Shown here piece by piece: positions 16,570 through 26,590 of a stretch of 35,904 nt of DNA; positions within the stretch are counted from its first letter, which is position 1; each line of letters begins with the position of its first letter. Both the position numbers and the translations under genes were made by a program. Under the pieces are notes generated by a model. The model was not told where the DNA came from. It did no database searches and saw only the letters and a program-made list of their open reading frames with translations. Source of the stretch: Bacteroidales bacterium. GTDB lineage: Bacteria > Bacteroidota > Bacteroidia > Bacteroidales > JAADJA01. Where the stretch lies: NCBI GenBank assembly GCA_026984135.1, contig JALSSR010000230.1:1-35904 (forward strand). Direction: 5' to 3'.

Positions 16570-19152
16570 ATGATACGTATTTTCTATACTTTTATGTTCG
16601 TCGTTTTGCTCTCTGTCAGCTCTTTTGCAACGCATGAGAGGGCAGGCGAAATTACCTACAAACATATCAGCGGACTGACCTACGAAGTTACCATTGTCAC
16701 TTACACCTACTCTCCAAGTCCTGCCGACAGGCCTGAACTTGAAATAAAATGGGGTGATGGAACCTCATCGGTTCTTCCTCGTGACAATTTTACCGATCTT
16801 ACGGCGGTTGTCCGTAAAAATATCTATATTGGACAGCATACATATGCAGGAGCGGCAACATATACAATTTCGATGGAAGACCCCAACAGGAACTATGGTA
16901 TTATTAACATTCCCAATTCCGTTAATATTCCTTTTTATATCGAAACAAAACTGGTAATCAACCCTTTTCTCGGTACAAACAATTCCGTACAATTATTAAA
17001 TCCGCCCCTGGATTACGGGTGTGTGAACAAATTATATGTCCATAACCCCGCTGCTTACGACCCCGACGGAGACAGCCTATCTTATAAGTTGACTATTTGC
17101 AAAGGTTATGACGGACAGGAAATTCCCGGATATACATTTCCGCTTGCTTCAAACACTTTTCATATTGATAATATTTCGGGTGATCTTGTATGGGACACTC
17201 CGGTTCAGCAGGGAGAGTATAATGTTGCTTTTCTCATTGAGGAGTGGAGAAACGGGCAGATGATTGGCTCTGTGGAACGCGATATGCAGATTTTAATTGA
17301 TGCCTGCAGCAATAATCCGCCGGAGATATTTACAATTAACGATACTTGTGTGGAAGCAGGCGATACACTCTCTTTTGAAGTGAGAACATATGACCAGGAT
17401 AATGATAAAATAACCCTGACTGCTACGGGAGGACCTTTTTTAGTCAATGAATCGCCGGCAGAACTTCAGCCTAATCCTTCCGTAGGTTTTGGAGCAGATA
17501 CTGCAATTTTTTATTGGGAAACAAAATGCTCCCATATCAGAAAAAGTGCCTACCCGGCTTATTTTAAAGCGGTTGACGATTCGTATCCGGTAAGCCTTAC
17601 TGCATATAAAGCAGTGGGCATCACAGTTGTGGGACCTGCACCTGAAAATCCCGAAGCCGTTCCTTTGGGAAACTCAATAATTCTGTCGTGGGACGAAAGC
17701 ACTTGTGAAAATGCAACCGGATATATGATTTACAGGAAACCGGATTTTTATGGATTCCAACCAGGCCCTTGTGAGATTGGAGTACCGGAATACACCGGTT
17801 ATAAAAAGATTAAAGAGATAAGCGGTAAGGAAAATATAACATATACGGATGATAATGACGGCGCAGGTTTAAATCACGGCATCGTGTATTGTTATATGAT
17901 AACCGCTGTTTTTGGTGATGCAACGGAAGGTTATGCCTCGGAGGAGGTTTGCGCCCAACTGAAAAAAGATTTGCCCATAATTACGAATGTTAGTATAAAC
18001 AATACCAACACCCAAACAGGTTCCGTTTATATTGCCTGGTCTAAACCTACTGAACTTGACTTTACCCAAACACCGGGGCCATTTCAATATCAGGTTTACA
18101 GAAAAAGCAGTGAACCCGGGGCCGAATTTGTAAAAGTTTACACTTCCGCAGGAATAAATGATACGCTTTACACGGATAATAATTTGAATACAAAGGACTA
18201 TAAGTATTTTTACAGAATTGATTTCTATAATAATGACCCGCCGGACAACTACTTTTTTATCGGCTCTTCCGTGGTCGCACCATCCATTTACCTGACAACA
18301 GTTCCTTCGGATCAAAAGCTTACGCTTCATTGGAATGACGATCAACCATGGATTAATTCCAAGTTTGTAATTTACAGACAAAATCCTGCAACCGGGAACT
18401 TTGACTCCATCGGATATTCAATTGTTCCTCAGTATGCTGACTCCGGACTCATAAACGGAAAAGAGTATTGTTATTTGGTAAAATCCGTCGGTTATTATTC
18501 TTCACAGGGAATGGTAGATCCCATCATCAATTATTCTCAGGAAATTTGTGATAAGCCTGTTGACAATATTCCGCCTTGCTCTCCAATCCTGTCGGTTTCT
18601 GCCGATTGTGATTTACTGATTAATAATCTGACCTGGGTCTATCCCGATACATGCGCGGAAGAGGAGCTGAAATATTATATTTATTATGCTCAAAATGAAA
18701 ACAGTGATTTTAGTCTGATTGACTCGACAAACAATACTTCTTATGTTTTTCAAACCGACCCTCTGTCAACAGTGGGATGCTTTACGGTTACAGCACTTGA
18801 TTCATTATGGAATCAAAGTTTGTACAGTAATGTTGAATGCGTTGACATTGACGAATGCGGGAGAATATGGTTTCCCAATGTCATTACACCCAACGGGGAC
18901 GGTTTTAACGACATATATCACGCCGACTCCATTAATTCCGTTCGTAATTTCAAAATCACTATTTTCAACCGTTGGGGAACAATAGTTTATAAATCGGATG
19001 ACCCCTATTTTAAATGGGACGGTACTGATCAGAATAATGGTGGTATTTGCAGTCCCGGAACCTATTTCTTCGTAGCGACGTTTGCCGAAAATTCACTTTT
19101 CGGACCTATAAACCGGGAGGTTAAAGGTTCAATTACCCTGTTGAAAGATTAA
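16570..19152 (+). CDS. Large secreted protein with T9SS type B (CHU_C) sorting domain
   Basis: The ATG at 16570 gives the signal peptide MIRIFYTFMFVVLLSVSSFA in an 860-residue protein. The mature N-terminus (THERAGEITYKHISGLTYEV) is typical of gliding-associated surface proteins. Ig/cadherin-like segments follow (CVNKLYVHNPAAYDPDGDSL, PPEIFTINDTCVEAGDTLSF), then three or four fibronectin III-like modules at about 360-760 with repeated I.LSWDES / YMIYRK / YCYMITAVFG patterns. Residues 763-860 are the gliding motility-associated C-terminal domain: FPNVITPNGDGFND, FKITIFNRWGTIVYKS, WDGTDQNNGGICSPGTYFF. It should be exported by Sec, then moved across the outer membrane by the type IX system and held at the surface. 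Paired cysteines in the modules may need disulphide handling; dsbD is the next gene. Confidence 0.9.
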   Translation: MIRIFYTFMFVVLLSVSSFATHERAGEITYKHISGLTYEVTIVTYTYSPSPADRPELEIKWGDGTSSVLPRDNFTDLTAVVRKNIYIGQHTYAGAATYTISMEDPNRNYGIINIPNSVNIPFYIETKLVINPFLGTNNSVQLLNPPLDYGCVNKLYVHNPAAYDPDGDSLSYKLTICKGYDGQEIPGYTFPLASNTFHIDNISGDLVWDTPVQQGEYNVAFLIEEWRNGQMIGSVERDMQILIDACSNNPPEIFTINDTCVEAGDTLSFEVRTYDQDNDKITLTATGGPFLVNESPAELQPNPSVGFGADTAIFYWETKCSHIRKSAYPAYFKAVDDSYPVSLTAYKAVGITVVGPAPENPEAVPLGNSIILSWDESTCENATGYMIYRKPDFYGFQPGPCEIGVPEYTGYKKIKEISGKENITYTDDNDGAGLNHGIVYCYMITAVFGDATEGYASEEVCAQLKKDLPIITNVSINNTNTQTGSVYIAWSKPTELDFTQTPGPFQYQVYRKSSEPGAEFVKVYTSAGINDTLYTDNNLNTKDYKYFYRIDFYNNDPPDNYFFIGSSVVAPSIYLTTVPSDQKLTLHWNDDQPWINSKFVIYRQNPATGNFDSIGYSIVPQYADSGLINGKEYCYLVKSVGYYSSQGMVDPIINYSQEICDKPVDNIPPCSPILSVSADCDLLINNLTWVYPDTCAEEELKYYIYYAQNENSDFSLIDSTNNTSYVFQTDPLSTVGCFTVTALDSLWNQSLYSNVECVDIDECGRIWFPNVITPNGDGFNDIYHADSINSVRNFKITIFNRWGTIVYKSDDPYFKWDGTDQNNGGICSPGTYFFVATFAENSLFGPINREVKGSITLLKD

Positions 19153-19195
19153 CCTCATTACATATTATTATATAAAACGGATTCTTCAAAATCCC

Positions 19196-19335
19196 GTAAG
19201 TTTTGTGCGCAGGCCTGTGGGCACCGGAATCTTGCCGGACTACGTAGGAAGCTGCTGCTCAACCGGCGACTGTGCACTGGCAACAGCGCCGGAAAAGCAC
19301 CCGATTATTAAAGATTTATCCGGCAACACATACCT
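19196..19335 (+). other. GC-rich, hairpin-forming leader before dsbD (possible structured RNA)
   Basis: The 285-base gap between the T9SS gene and dsbD holds a compact GC-rich block in AT-rich surroundings. The strongest element is at about 19263-19292: CCGGCG, bulged A, CTGTGC, loop ACTG, GCAACAG with a bulged A, CGCCGG. Upstream, CCGG-AATCTTG-CCGG and GTGC…GCAC pairings are possible, and a further CCGGC lies at 19320-19324. I tested by eye for the conserved boxes of cobalamin, SAM, TPP, FMN and c-di-GMP riboswitches, RNase P, tmRNA, SRP and 6S RNA and found no convincing match. It could be a small RNA, a riboswitch-like leader or a decayed repeat. Confidence 0.4.
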
Positions 19336-19437
19336 CTTCAGATTTAATTGTTAATTTTACGGCCTTTTTGACAACTATTCAATTTTGTTATTTGTCATTT
19401 TTACAATTAGTATTCATAAGCATAAAAAAACATATAG

Positions 19438-21576
19438 ATGAAAAAGAAGTTGTATTTGTTTTTTGTAGTTTTATTTTTTGTGAATGCAGGTTTTTCCCAG
19501 ATTCAGGAACCTGTAAAATGGAGCCATTCGAAAAAAGAGCTTGGAAATAATGAATATGAACTTATTTTCAAAGCCACAATTGAAAAAAAATGGCATCTTT
19601 ATTCACAACATATTGGTGATAACGGCCCCATACCCACCTCTTTCGTTTTTAATAATCTTGACGGATTTGAATTCGTTGATAAGGATATAAAAATTACAAG
19701 GGTTGAAGATTTTGAAAACGGAGGTGACAGTTTATATCAGGTTACCTTTGAAGAGACAAAACCCATTGAGGAATTCGATCCCAACTTTAATATGAAACTT
19801 AAGTTTTATGCAAATAAGGCCGAGTTCAAAGCAAAGATCAGGGTAACGAGTCCGAAACCGTTGACTATAAAAGGCTATCTTGAGTTTATGTGTTGTAATG
19901 ACGAGATGTGTCTTCCACCCGACGACCGGGAGTTTAAATTCTCATTTCCGGGAACAACCGGAGAAACCGTCGGTACAACCGGTAGCACATCCACAGCCGG
20001 CGAAACCGTCGTCAAAGCAGGCGGCACTTCCACAACCGAAGAATTAAAAGCAGCCGATAAAAGTCTGGAATTCAATGCCAACAAATCAATGTGGGATATA
20101 ATTCTGGAGGCAATAATTTGGGGATTCGTTGCACTATTAACTCCCTGTGTTTTCCCTATGATACCTATGACGATAACATTTTTTCTGAAAGGTGGTGAAA
20201 ACAAACGACAAGGAAGAATTCAGGCATCGGCATACGGTATATCAATTGTACTTTTATACACTCTACCCATTGCAATTATTATTATGATCACATATTTTGT
20301 CGGAGGGAAAACAGTTACGGCTGACATCTTTAACTGGCTGAGTACGCACTGGATACCCAACATACTTTTCTTCCTGATATTTATGATTTTTGCCGCCTCT
20401 TTCCTCGGAATGTTTGAGATTGTACTTCCGAGCTGGATGGTTAGCAAAGCCGATTCAAAGGCAGACAAAGGCGGTATCATCGGAGCTTTCTTTATGGCAT
20501 TGACACTGGTACTTGTTTCTTTTTCCTGTACCGGTCCTCTTGTGGGAACAGTACTTGTAAAATCGGCACAGGGAGCGGTTTTCGAGCCCATATTTGCCAT
20601 GCTGGCATTTTCAATAGCCTTTGCCCTACCCTTTACGCTGTTCGCCTTTTTCCCGGGGTGGCTTAAACAGATGCCCAAATCCGGAGGCTGGCTAAACTCT
20701 GTAAAAGTCGTTCTGGGATTTGTGGAAATTGCACTCGGCTTAAAATTCCTCAGTATTGCCGATCAAACCTATCACTGGGGTATCCTCGACAGGGAGGTTT
20801 ATCTTGCTATTTGGATTGTTACCTTCTTCCTGTTGGGAATGTATTTCCTTGGTAAAATAAAATTTGCCCACGACTCGGATTACCCCTATTTAAGTGTTCC
20901 GCGTCTCGGTTTGGCAATCATAACTTTCTCTTTTGTGGTTTATCTTATCCCCGGAATGTGGGGTGCTCCATTGAAAGCTTTGTCGGGATATCTGCCGCCT
21001 CAACAAACTCATGATTTTGATATCAATGCCATCATACGTGATAATCTGAAAACATATAGTGTCGGCAGCAACGGTGAAGAGCCCACCGAACTTTGCGAAA
21101 ATCCCAAATATGCCGATATCCTGCATCTTCCTCACGGACTGGAAGGCTATTTTGACTATGATCAGGGAATGAAATGTGCAAAAAAACTACATAAGCCTGT
21201 CTTTATTGACTTTACAGGGCATGGTTGTGTTAATTGCCGTGAAATGGAAGCCAATGTTTGGTCCGATCCCAAAGTTTTGAAAATACTCAGGAACGATTAT
21301 GTGTTGATAGCTTTATATGTTGACGATAAAACAAGACTTCCCGAAGACGAATGGATAACTTCAAAATATGACGGAAAAGTTAAAAAATCTATCGGAAAAA
21401 AGAATGCCGATTTTCAGGTCTCTCGCTTCGATATGAATGCTCAACCCTTTTATGTCCTGCTTGATAACAACGGTGAACTTCTCGTAACTCCAAGAGCTTA
21501 TGACCTTGATGTGGATGCCTTTGTTGATTTCCTGAAAAAAGGTATTAAAACCTACAAGGAAAGAACTAAAAATTAA
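19438..21576 (+). CDS. dsbD: Thiol:disulfide interchange protein DsbD
   Basis: The 712-residue protein has a signal peptide (1-20) and a periplasmic DsbD-alpha-like domain (about 21-170) with Cys152, Cys153 and Cys158 in CCNDEMCLPP. A Thr/Gly-rich linker covers 171-202. The membrane domain (about 220-515) has eight predicted segments and the redox pair LLTPCVFPMIP (Cys237) and SFSCTGPLVG (Cys364). The C-terminal thioredoxin-like domain carries HGCVNCREM (Cys597/Cys600). It passes electrons from cytoplasmic thioredoxin to periplasmic partners such as disulphide isomerases, cytochrome c maturation factors or secreted proteins. A terminator follows immediately at 21589-21623. The region before it holds an unexplained structured block at 19196-19335. 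Confidence 0.95.
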   Translation: MKKKLYLFFVVLFFVNAGFSQIQEPVKWSHSKKELGNNEYELIFKATIEKKWHLYSQHIGDNGPIPTSFVFNNLDGFEFVDKDIKITRVEDFENGGDSLYQVTFEETKPIEEFDPNFNMKLKFYANKAEFKAKIRVTSPKPLTIKGYLEFMCCNDEMCLPPDDREFKFSFPGTTGETVGTTGSTSTAGETVVKAGGTSTTEELKAADKSLEFNANKSMWDIILEAIIWGFVALLTPCVFPMIPMTITFFLKGGENKRQGRIQASAYGISIVLLYTLPIAIIIMITYFVGGKTVTADIFNWLSTHWIPNILFFLIFMIFAASFLGMFEIVLPSWMVSKADSKADKGGIIGAFFMALTLVLVSFSCTGPLVGTVLVKSAQGAVFEPIFAMLAFSIAFALPFTLFAFFPGWLKQMPKSGGWLNSVKVVLGFVEIALGLKFLSIADQTYHWGILDREVYLAIWIVTFFLLGMYFLGKIKFAHDSDYPYLSVPRLGLAIITFSFVVYLIPGMWGAPLKALSGYLPPQQTHDFDINAIIRDNLKTYSVGSNGEEPTELCENPKYADILHLPHGLEGYFDYDQGMKCAKKLHKPVFIDFTGHGCVNCREMEANVWSDPKVLKILRNDYVLIALYVDDKTRLPEDEWITSKYDGKVKKSIGKKNADFQVSRFDMNAQPFYVLLDNNGELLVTPRAYDLDVDAFVDFLKKGIKTYKERTKN

Positions 21577-21588
21577 CAGTTTTTTAAC

Positions 21589-21623
21589 AAAAAAAGGAGG
21601 ACTGAAAAGTACCTCCTTTTTTT
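21589..21623. terminator. Terminator after dsbD, symmetrical
   Basis: A7-GGAGG and CCTCC-T7 form the stem around an ACT-GAAA-AGT inner hairpin. The T tract serves the plus strand and the A tract would serve the minus strand. Its last T residues overlap the TTG of the promoter for the next gene. Confidence 0.85.
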
Positions 21624-21650
21624 GTTACTCAATATTTTATTATATTTTTG
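21622..21650 (+). promoter_or_regulatory. Promoter of the FG-GAP T9SS substrate gene
   Basis: TTG at 21622-21624 and a perfect TATTTTTG at 21643-21650 are separated by 18 bases. The ATG lies only 8 bases beyond the -7 box, so the mRNA should be leaderless or nearly so. Confidence 0.7.
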
Positions 21651-21657
21651 CATCATT

Positions 21658-23397
21658 ATGAAAAATACAATCGCTTTATTTTTACCTTTAATATTTGCAT
21701 CAATCTTAAATGCCCAGGTTTTCACAAATATAAACGCAGGTTTGACAGGTGTCTCGAACTCCTGTTTTGCCTGGGGTGATTACGACAACGACAATGACCT
21801 CGATATTTTAATGTGCGGACAAACTACTTCGGGAACTCCTGTTGCAATAATTTACAATAATGATAACGGTACTTTTTCGGATATAAATGCAGGTTTGATA
21901 GGTGTTACCAAGGGAGCTGCAGTATGGGGCGATTATGACAACGACGGCGATCTTGACATCCTGATTACCGGCGAAAATGCTGAAAGCAAAACCTTTCTTT
22001 ATAAAAATGAAAACGGCAGTTTTATTGAAGTTCCAAATGATTTTGAATATTTTGGCGACTACAGTTTTGCAGTTTGGGGCGATTATGATAATGACGGAGA
22101 TTTGGACATATGCATTACCGGCGGCTGGAAAACAAGAATTTATACAAATAATAGCGACCACAGTTTCACCGACTCCGGAATATCTCTTATTGATATGAGT
22201 GGAAGCCGTGCCGACTGGGCGGATTATGATGGCGACGGCGATCTTGATCTTTTGTTGACAGGTGATACGGGTGGGGGAATGAAAGCATATCTTTATAAAA
22301 ATAATGAAGGAACCTTTGAGGAAATACTTCTTGAAATTACCGGATTGAATTCCGGTGCCGTCAAATGGGGCGATTATGACAGCGACGGTGATTTTGATAT
22401 TCTGATAATGGGTTTTGACGATTATATCGAACAAAAAGCATTTGTTTACAGAAATGACGGAGACAATGTCTTTACTAACATTTACGCAGGCCTTCCTCCG
22501 GTAGCAATGGGAAGTGCAGCCTGGGGCGATTTTGACAACGACGGTGACCTTGACATTGCAATTACAGGTAAACTTGCCGGCTGCGGAAGTTTTACATCTG
22601 CCGTGTATGAAAATGTTGGTAACGACTTTTTTAATCAGGTTAACAATGCCAACCTGGTAGCAGCAGAACGCAGCTTTGTATGCTGGGGCGATTTCGATAA
22701 TGATACCGACCTCGACCTGATTCTGTCGGGAATTAATTCGGGAGGAAGCAGCTTTTCATTCCTTTACAAAAATGACGGCTCACTGCCTAACTTTGCACCG
22801 GACTCACCTGACAATCTGACGTTTACCACTTCGGGCGATGAAGTTATTTTATCGTGGGACAAGGCAAACGACACACAAACACCTCAGGACGGCCTTACAT
22901 ATAATATATGTCTCGGTACACAAAGCGGTGTTTACGATATAATTTCCCCAATGTCTTCGATGAACGGCGGTTACAGAAAAGTTCCTTCTTTCGGTAACAC
23001 TTCACTTAACAATATGATGAAAGTAAAAGGTCTTGCCGAAGGAAATACTTATTACTGGTCCGTTCAAACCATAGATAACACTTTTGAAGGCTCCCAATTT
23101 GCACCCGAGCAGAGTTTTACCGTTGTTTACACGGATATCAACTTAGCTGAAAAAGAGAAGTTTTCAATTTTTCCCAATCCGGCATCCGATTATTTTGAAA
23201 TATCTTACTTGTCAGGCGGTCTGGAAAATGCAATTGTTAGAATTTATGATAATACCGGAAACCTGCAAAAAGAACTCCCGGTTCCGAACAAAGACAAAAT
23301 TACTGTTGACGTAAGAGGATGGAGCTCCGGCATTTACCTTGTCGTGATAAATTATGATCAAAGAAAGGTAGTTACCCGGACGATTATTGTGAAGTAG
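21658..23397 (+). CDS. Secreted FG-GAP/VCBS repeat protein with T9SS type A sorting domain
   Basis: The start at 21658 gives the signal peptide MKNTIALFLPLIFASILNAQ; the product has 579 residues. Seven repeats of the form W-G/A-D-Y/F-D-x-D-x-D-L/F-D-I/L-x-x-x-G, spaced about 50 residues apart, fill residues 30-370 and should fold as a calcium-binding FG-GAP beta-propeller. A fibronectin III-like module (about 383-480) follows. The last 78 residues are a Por-type C-terminal domain: FSIFPNPASDYFEI, then GWSSGIYLVVI and a short basic RTIIVK end. It should be secreted by the type IX system and anchored at the cell surface, with an adhesion- or binding-type role inferred. It has its own promoter overlapping the dsbD terminator. 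Confidence 0.9.
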   Translation: MKNTIALFLPLIFASILNAQVFTNINAGLTGVSNSCFAWGDYDNDNDLDILMCGQTTSGTPVAIIYNNDNGTFSDINAGLIGVTKGAAVWGDYDNDGDLDILITGENAESKTFLYKNENGSFIEVPNDFEYFGDYSFAVWGDYDNDGDLDICITGGWKTRIYTNNSDHSFTDSGISLIDMSGSRADWADYDGDGDLDLLLTGDTGGGMKAYLYKNNEGTFEEILLEITGLNSGAVKWGDYDSDGDFDILIMGFDDYIEQKAFVYRNDGDNVFTNIYAGLPPVAMGSAAWGDFDNDGDLDIAITGKLAGCGSFTSAVYENVGNDFFNQVNNANLVAAERSFVCWGDFDNDTDLDLILSGINSGGSSFSFLYKNDGSLPNFAPDSPDNLTFTTSGDEVILSWDKANDTQTPQDGLTYNICLGTQSGVYDIISPMSSMNGGYRKVPSFGNTSLNNMMKVKGLAEGNTYYWSVQTIDNTFEGSQFAPEQSFTVVYTDINLAEKEKFSIFPNPASDYFEISYLSGGLENAIVRIYDNTGNLQKELPVPNKDKITVDVRGWSSGIYLVVINYDQRKVVTRTIIVK

Positions 23398-23677
23398 TAA
23401 TTTTTCGTGGGATTTAGTGTCATTTGAGTTTTAGTGTTTTATTTTTTTTACCACCAAAACACAAAAACCACAAAATCTTTTATTAAAAGTCTGCTTTTAG
23501 CCGGAAATTTTATTTTTCGACAAATCTTTCATTAGTCTCACCTTCAGGGGAGATTTAGAGGGGTAAAGTACTCGTCATCACCAACAAACCTTGCTATCCG
23601 GCCTTTTCTTTATACCCGGGATTACAAATCCCAAAATATTTGCTTTCGGATTAGGCCGGCACTCTTTCCCGGCGCTA

Positions 23678-23695
23678 CCCTGCCCCTGCCCCTGC
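23678..23695. repeat. Tandem CCCTGC, three copies
   Basis: Three exact copies of a 6-bp unit lie just before the 16-bp array at 23700-23747. Confidence 0.8.
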
Positions 23696-23699
23696 CAGT

Positions 23700-23747
23700 A
23701 CGGTCAGGCGGGCGTACGGTCAGGCGGGTGTATGGTCAGGCGGGAGA
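23700..23747. repeat. Tandem 16-bp repeat, three copies
   Basis: The unit is ACGGTCAGGCGGGYGT; copies start at 23700, 23716 and 23732, and the third has AT at the start and AGA at the end. It is GC-rich and unlike the AT-rich surroundings. Confidence 0.85.
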
Positions 23748-23852
23748 ACACATAACCACAACCCGGATTTATCATTTACAAAAATGAACAATAACATAAT
23801 ATTTAATGTTTTCTTAACATATTTTAATATAGGATTTTTTGTATTAATGAAT

Positions 23853-23860
23853 TACATTTG
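23853..23860 (+). promoter_or_regulatory. -7 box of the GAPDH pair
   Basis: TACATTTG is a perfect TAnnTTTG match 66 bases upstream of the first gene. No TTG sits at the usual -33 distance. Confidence 0.5.
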
Positions 23861-23926
23861 CAAAAAATTAGGGTTTTGAAAAAATCTTAATAAGTTATTA
23901 GTTTTTAACTGATTAAAATAACAATT

Positions 23927-24936
23927 ATGAGTAAAATAAGATTAGGATTAAAGGGGTTTGGCGAAATCCCCAGGCATATCTACAGGATGTGTATGGAGGA
24001 TGACAGGATAGAGGTAGTTGTAATTTCCGATTTTGGCAAACCGGAAATACTTACATACCTTGTCAGTGCCGAAACAAAAGGAAGAGTAAGGCCGAAACTG
24101 GAAGGGAACTTTTTGGTGTCGAAGAACGGAAAAGCAAGGTTTGTGTCGGGAGGAGACCCGGGAAAAGTACCCTGGGATATGTTTGATGTTGACATTGTTG
24201 TTGACGGGACCTGGACACACCGTACTAAAAGCGATATGGAAAAACACCTGAAAGCAGGTGCAAAAAGAGTTATGCTAACTACCGTTCCGACGGAAGTTAT
24301 TGACAGAGTAGTTATTTTCGGCGTTAACGACCATACTATCAAATCTTCGGACAAATTGGTATCGGCAGGCTCGGCAACAACAAATGCTTCGGCCATAATG
24401 CTCAAAATTCTTGAGGAGAACTTCGGTGTTGATTATTCTGTTTTTACAACGGTTCACTCTTACACTTCCGACCAACCGCTGAGAGACAGGGCCGGAGCGG
24501 ACTTCAGACGCAGCCGGTCGGCAGCTGAGAATATTATTCCGGTTGACACAACAGCTCCCAAATGGATTGAATATATCATGCCTGAGTTTAAGGATAAAGT
24601 TGAAGGAACCGCATTGAATGTCCCTGTACCAAACGGCTCTCTGCTTGATATGACAACCGTGTTGAATAAAGGTATTACAGTGGAGCAAATAAACAAGGTA
24701 ATGGACAAAGCTGCCAAACAAATGCCGGGTATTGTTCAGGTTGTGGATGATCCTATAGTTTCAACGGATGTTGTTAACAACAGTCATTCGGTTATTTTCG
24801 ATAAAAAAGCAACATTATTATCCCCGGGTAGAATGGTAAAAACCTTAACCTGGTACCACAGTGCTTATGCGATGGCAGCAAGAATTAAAGAATTAATAAT
24901 AGCTTATGATAAAGCAGATAAGAAAGGAGGTGCCAA

Positions 24937-24940
<4 letters not shown>
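23927..24940 (+). CDS. GAPDH-family pseudoenzyme without catalytic cysteine
   Basis: The 337-residue protein aligns end to end with the type I GAPDH encoded next to it, but key residues are changed. The catalytic motif SNASCTTNC reads SAGSATTNA, so the nucleophile at position 150 is Ala and the second Cys (154) is also Ala. The NAD glycine motif GFGRIG is GFGEIP. The phosphate-binding TTGAAIAV is DTTAPKWIE, the Arg in SRVPVP is Asn (LNVPVP), and the nicotinamide-contacting DNEWGYSNR is HSAYAMAAR. The general-base His177 (TTVHSYT) remains. It is therefore unlikely to be a working dehydrogenase. It could form mixed tetramers with GapA, regulate it, or bind another ligand. Its stop overlaps the gapA start as ATGA. 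Confidence 0.88.
24924..24932 (+). promoter_or_regulatory. Strong Shine-Dalgarno of gapA inside the upstream gene
   Basis: AAGGAGGTG lies six bases (from the end of GGAGG) before the gapA ATG, within the last codons of the upstream gene. Strong SD sites are rare in Bacteroidota and in this window. Confidence 0.7.
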
Positions 24941-25947
<1,007 letters not shown>

Positions 25948-25958
25948 TAATTTCAAAT

Positions 25959-26007
25959 CTTTCGGGTGAGCATTACCATACGGTTTTTGTTCACCCGGAA
26001 GTTTTTT
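25959..26007 (+). terminator. Terminator after gapA
   Basis: CTTTCGGGTGAGCA pairs with TGTTCACCCGGAAG (two non-Watson-Crick positions) and is followed by six T residues. It reaches into the last codon of the convergent Uma2-family gene. Confidence 0.8.
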
Positions 26008-26536
26008 ATTCCCAAATAGCTGTTAAGTCAAGCGAAATTTCGCATTCTTCGGTAAGATTAAAACCGGTGGATTCTGTTTGTCTGAACTTATTGTCAATCA
26101 ATTCATAAATTTCAGTGCTTTTCGTATCGGGGTCGGCAATGATATAGTATCTGACTTTTTGTTGCTCGTACAACTCCTTTTTTACAATTCTATCGCGATA
26201 ACTTGATGATTCCGAGAGTATTTCAACAATAAGGTAAGGAACCTTAGAGATAAAATCAATCGGTTTTTGGCCGCAAATAATTGCTATGTCAGGTCTGACA
26301 ATTGTACTTTCATTAATAACCCAATCCAATTCATAATATGGCGTACATAAGTCTTTACATTTATCTTCATTTAGCCTGCTCTTTATCTGAAAAAACAATT
26401 CACCTGCAATTTTCTGATGCTTTGCAACTGCAGAAGGACTCATAGAATAGGGCAAACCGTCAATTAATTCCCAGTCATCTTTCCATGTTTTGTAATCGTC
26501 GTAGGTATATCGCGGTATGTGAGTTACTCTCTCCAT
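26006..26536 (-). CDS. Uma2-family (DUF820) PD-(D/E)XK nuclease-fold protein
   Basis: I start at the ATG at 26536 (MERVTHIPRYTYDDY), because the promoter's -7 box at 26559-26566 lies inside any longer version. The 176-residue product has the Uma2 hallmarks: WELIDGLPYSMSPS, VRPDIAIIC with the catalytic Asp, YLIVEILSESS with the Glu, then RDRIVKKELYEQQKVRYYIIADP. The fold is that of restriction-type nucleases. Family members are often scattered by horizontal transfer and their real role is not established. It converges on gapA and follows queA. Confidence 0.85.
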   Translation of the reverse strand: MERVTHIPRYTYDDYKTWKDDWELIDGLPYSMSPSAVAKHQKIAGELFFQIKSRLNEDKCKDLCTPYYELDWVINESTIVRPDIAIICGQKPIDFISKVPYLIVEILSESSSYRDRIVKKELYEQQKVRYYIIADPDTKSTEIYELIDNKFRQTESTGFNLTEECEISLDLTAIWE

Positions 26537-26558
26537 TGTTACATTTATATTAATGTTG

Positions 26559-26590
26559 CAAATATACAACATTATTTTCTAAAAAACAAA
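26559..26590 (-). promoter_or_regulatory. Promoter of the Uma2-family gene
   Basis: On the minus strand TTTG (plus 26587-26590) and a perfect TATATTTG (plus 26559-26566) are separated by 20 bases. The -33 element lies inside the last codons of queA. Confidence 0.7.

Larger units (their letters stand above)
23398..23926. other. Gene-free region with short repeats upstream of the GAPDH pair
   Basis: No credible gene is present in these 529 bases. Seen in order: an A/C-rich ACCACCAAAACACAAAAACC stretch near 23450; a small hairpin at 23536-23553 within a CTCACC…GGGGAGATTTAGAGGGG string of a type that recurs between genes in Bacteroidota; an inverted repeat CCGGCC/GGCCGG at 23598-23603 and 23654-23659 enclosing a perfect GGGATT-ACA-AATCCC hairpin; and two short tandem arrays (listed separately). 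The last ~160 bases are AT-rich and contain the -7 box of the next gene. Confidence 0.6.

Noticed and set aside
19196-19335. Cobalamin riboswitch before dsbD
   Set aside because: AGCTGC and GACTGTGC…ACTGG vaguely recall it, but the conserved core boxes and their spacing are not present.
24275-24721. Long minus-strand open frame inside the GAPDH-like gene
   Set aside because: It is antisense to a full-length recognised gene, has no recognisable domain and is explained by codon composition of the real gene.
26537-26572. Longer Uma2 start at 26572
   Set aside because: The perfect -7 box lies inside this extension, so it would not be transcribed in full from its own promoter.
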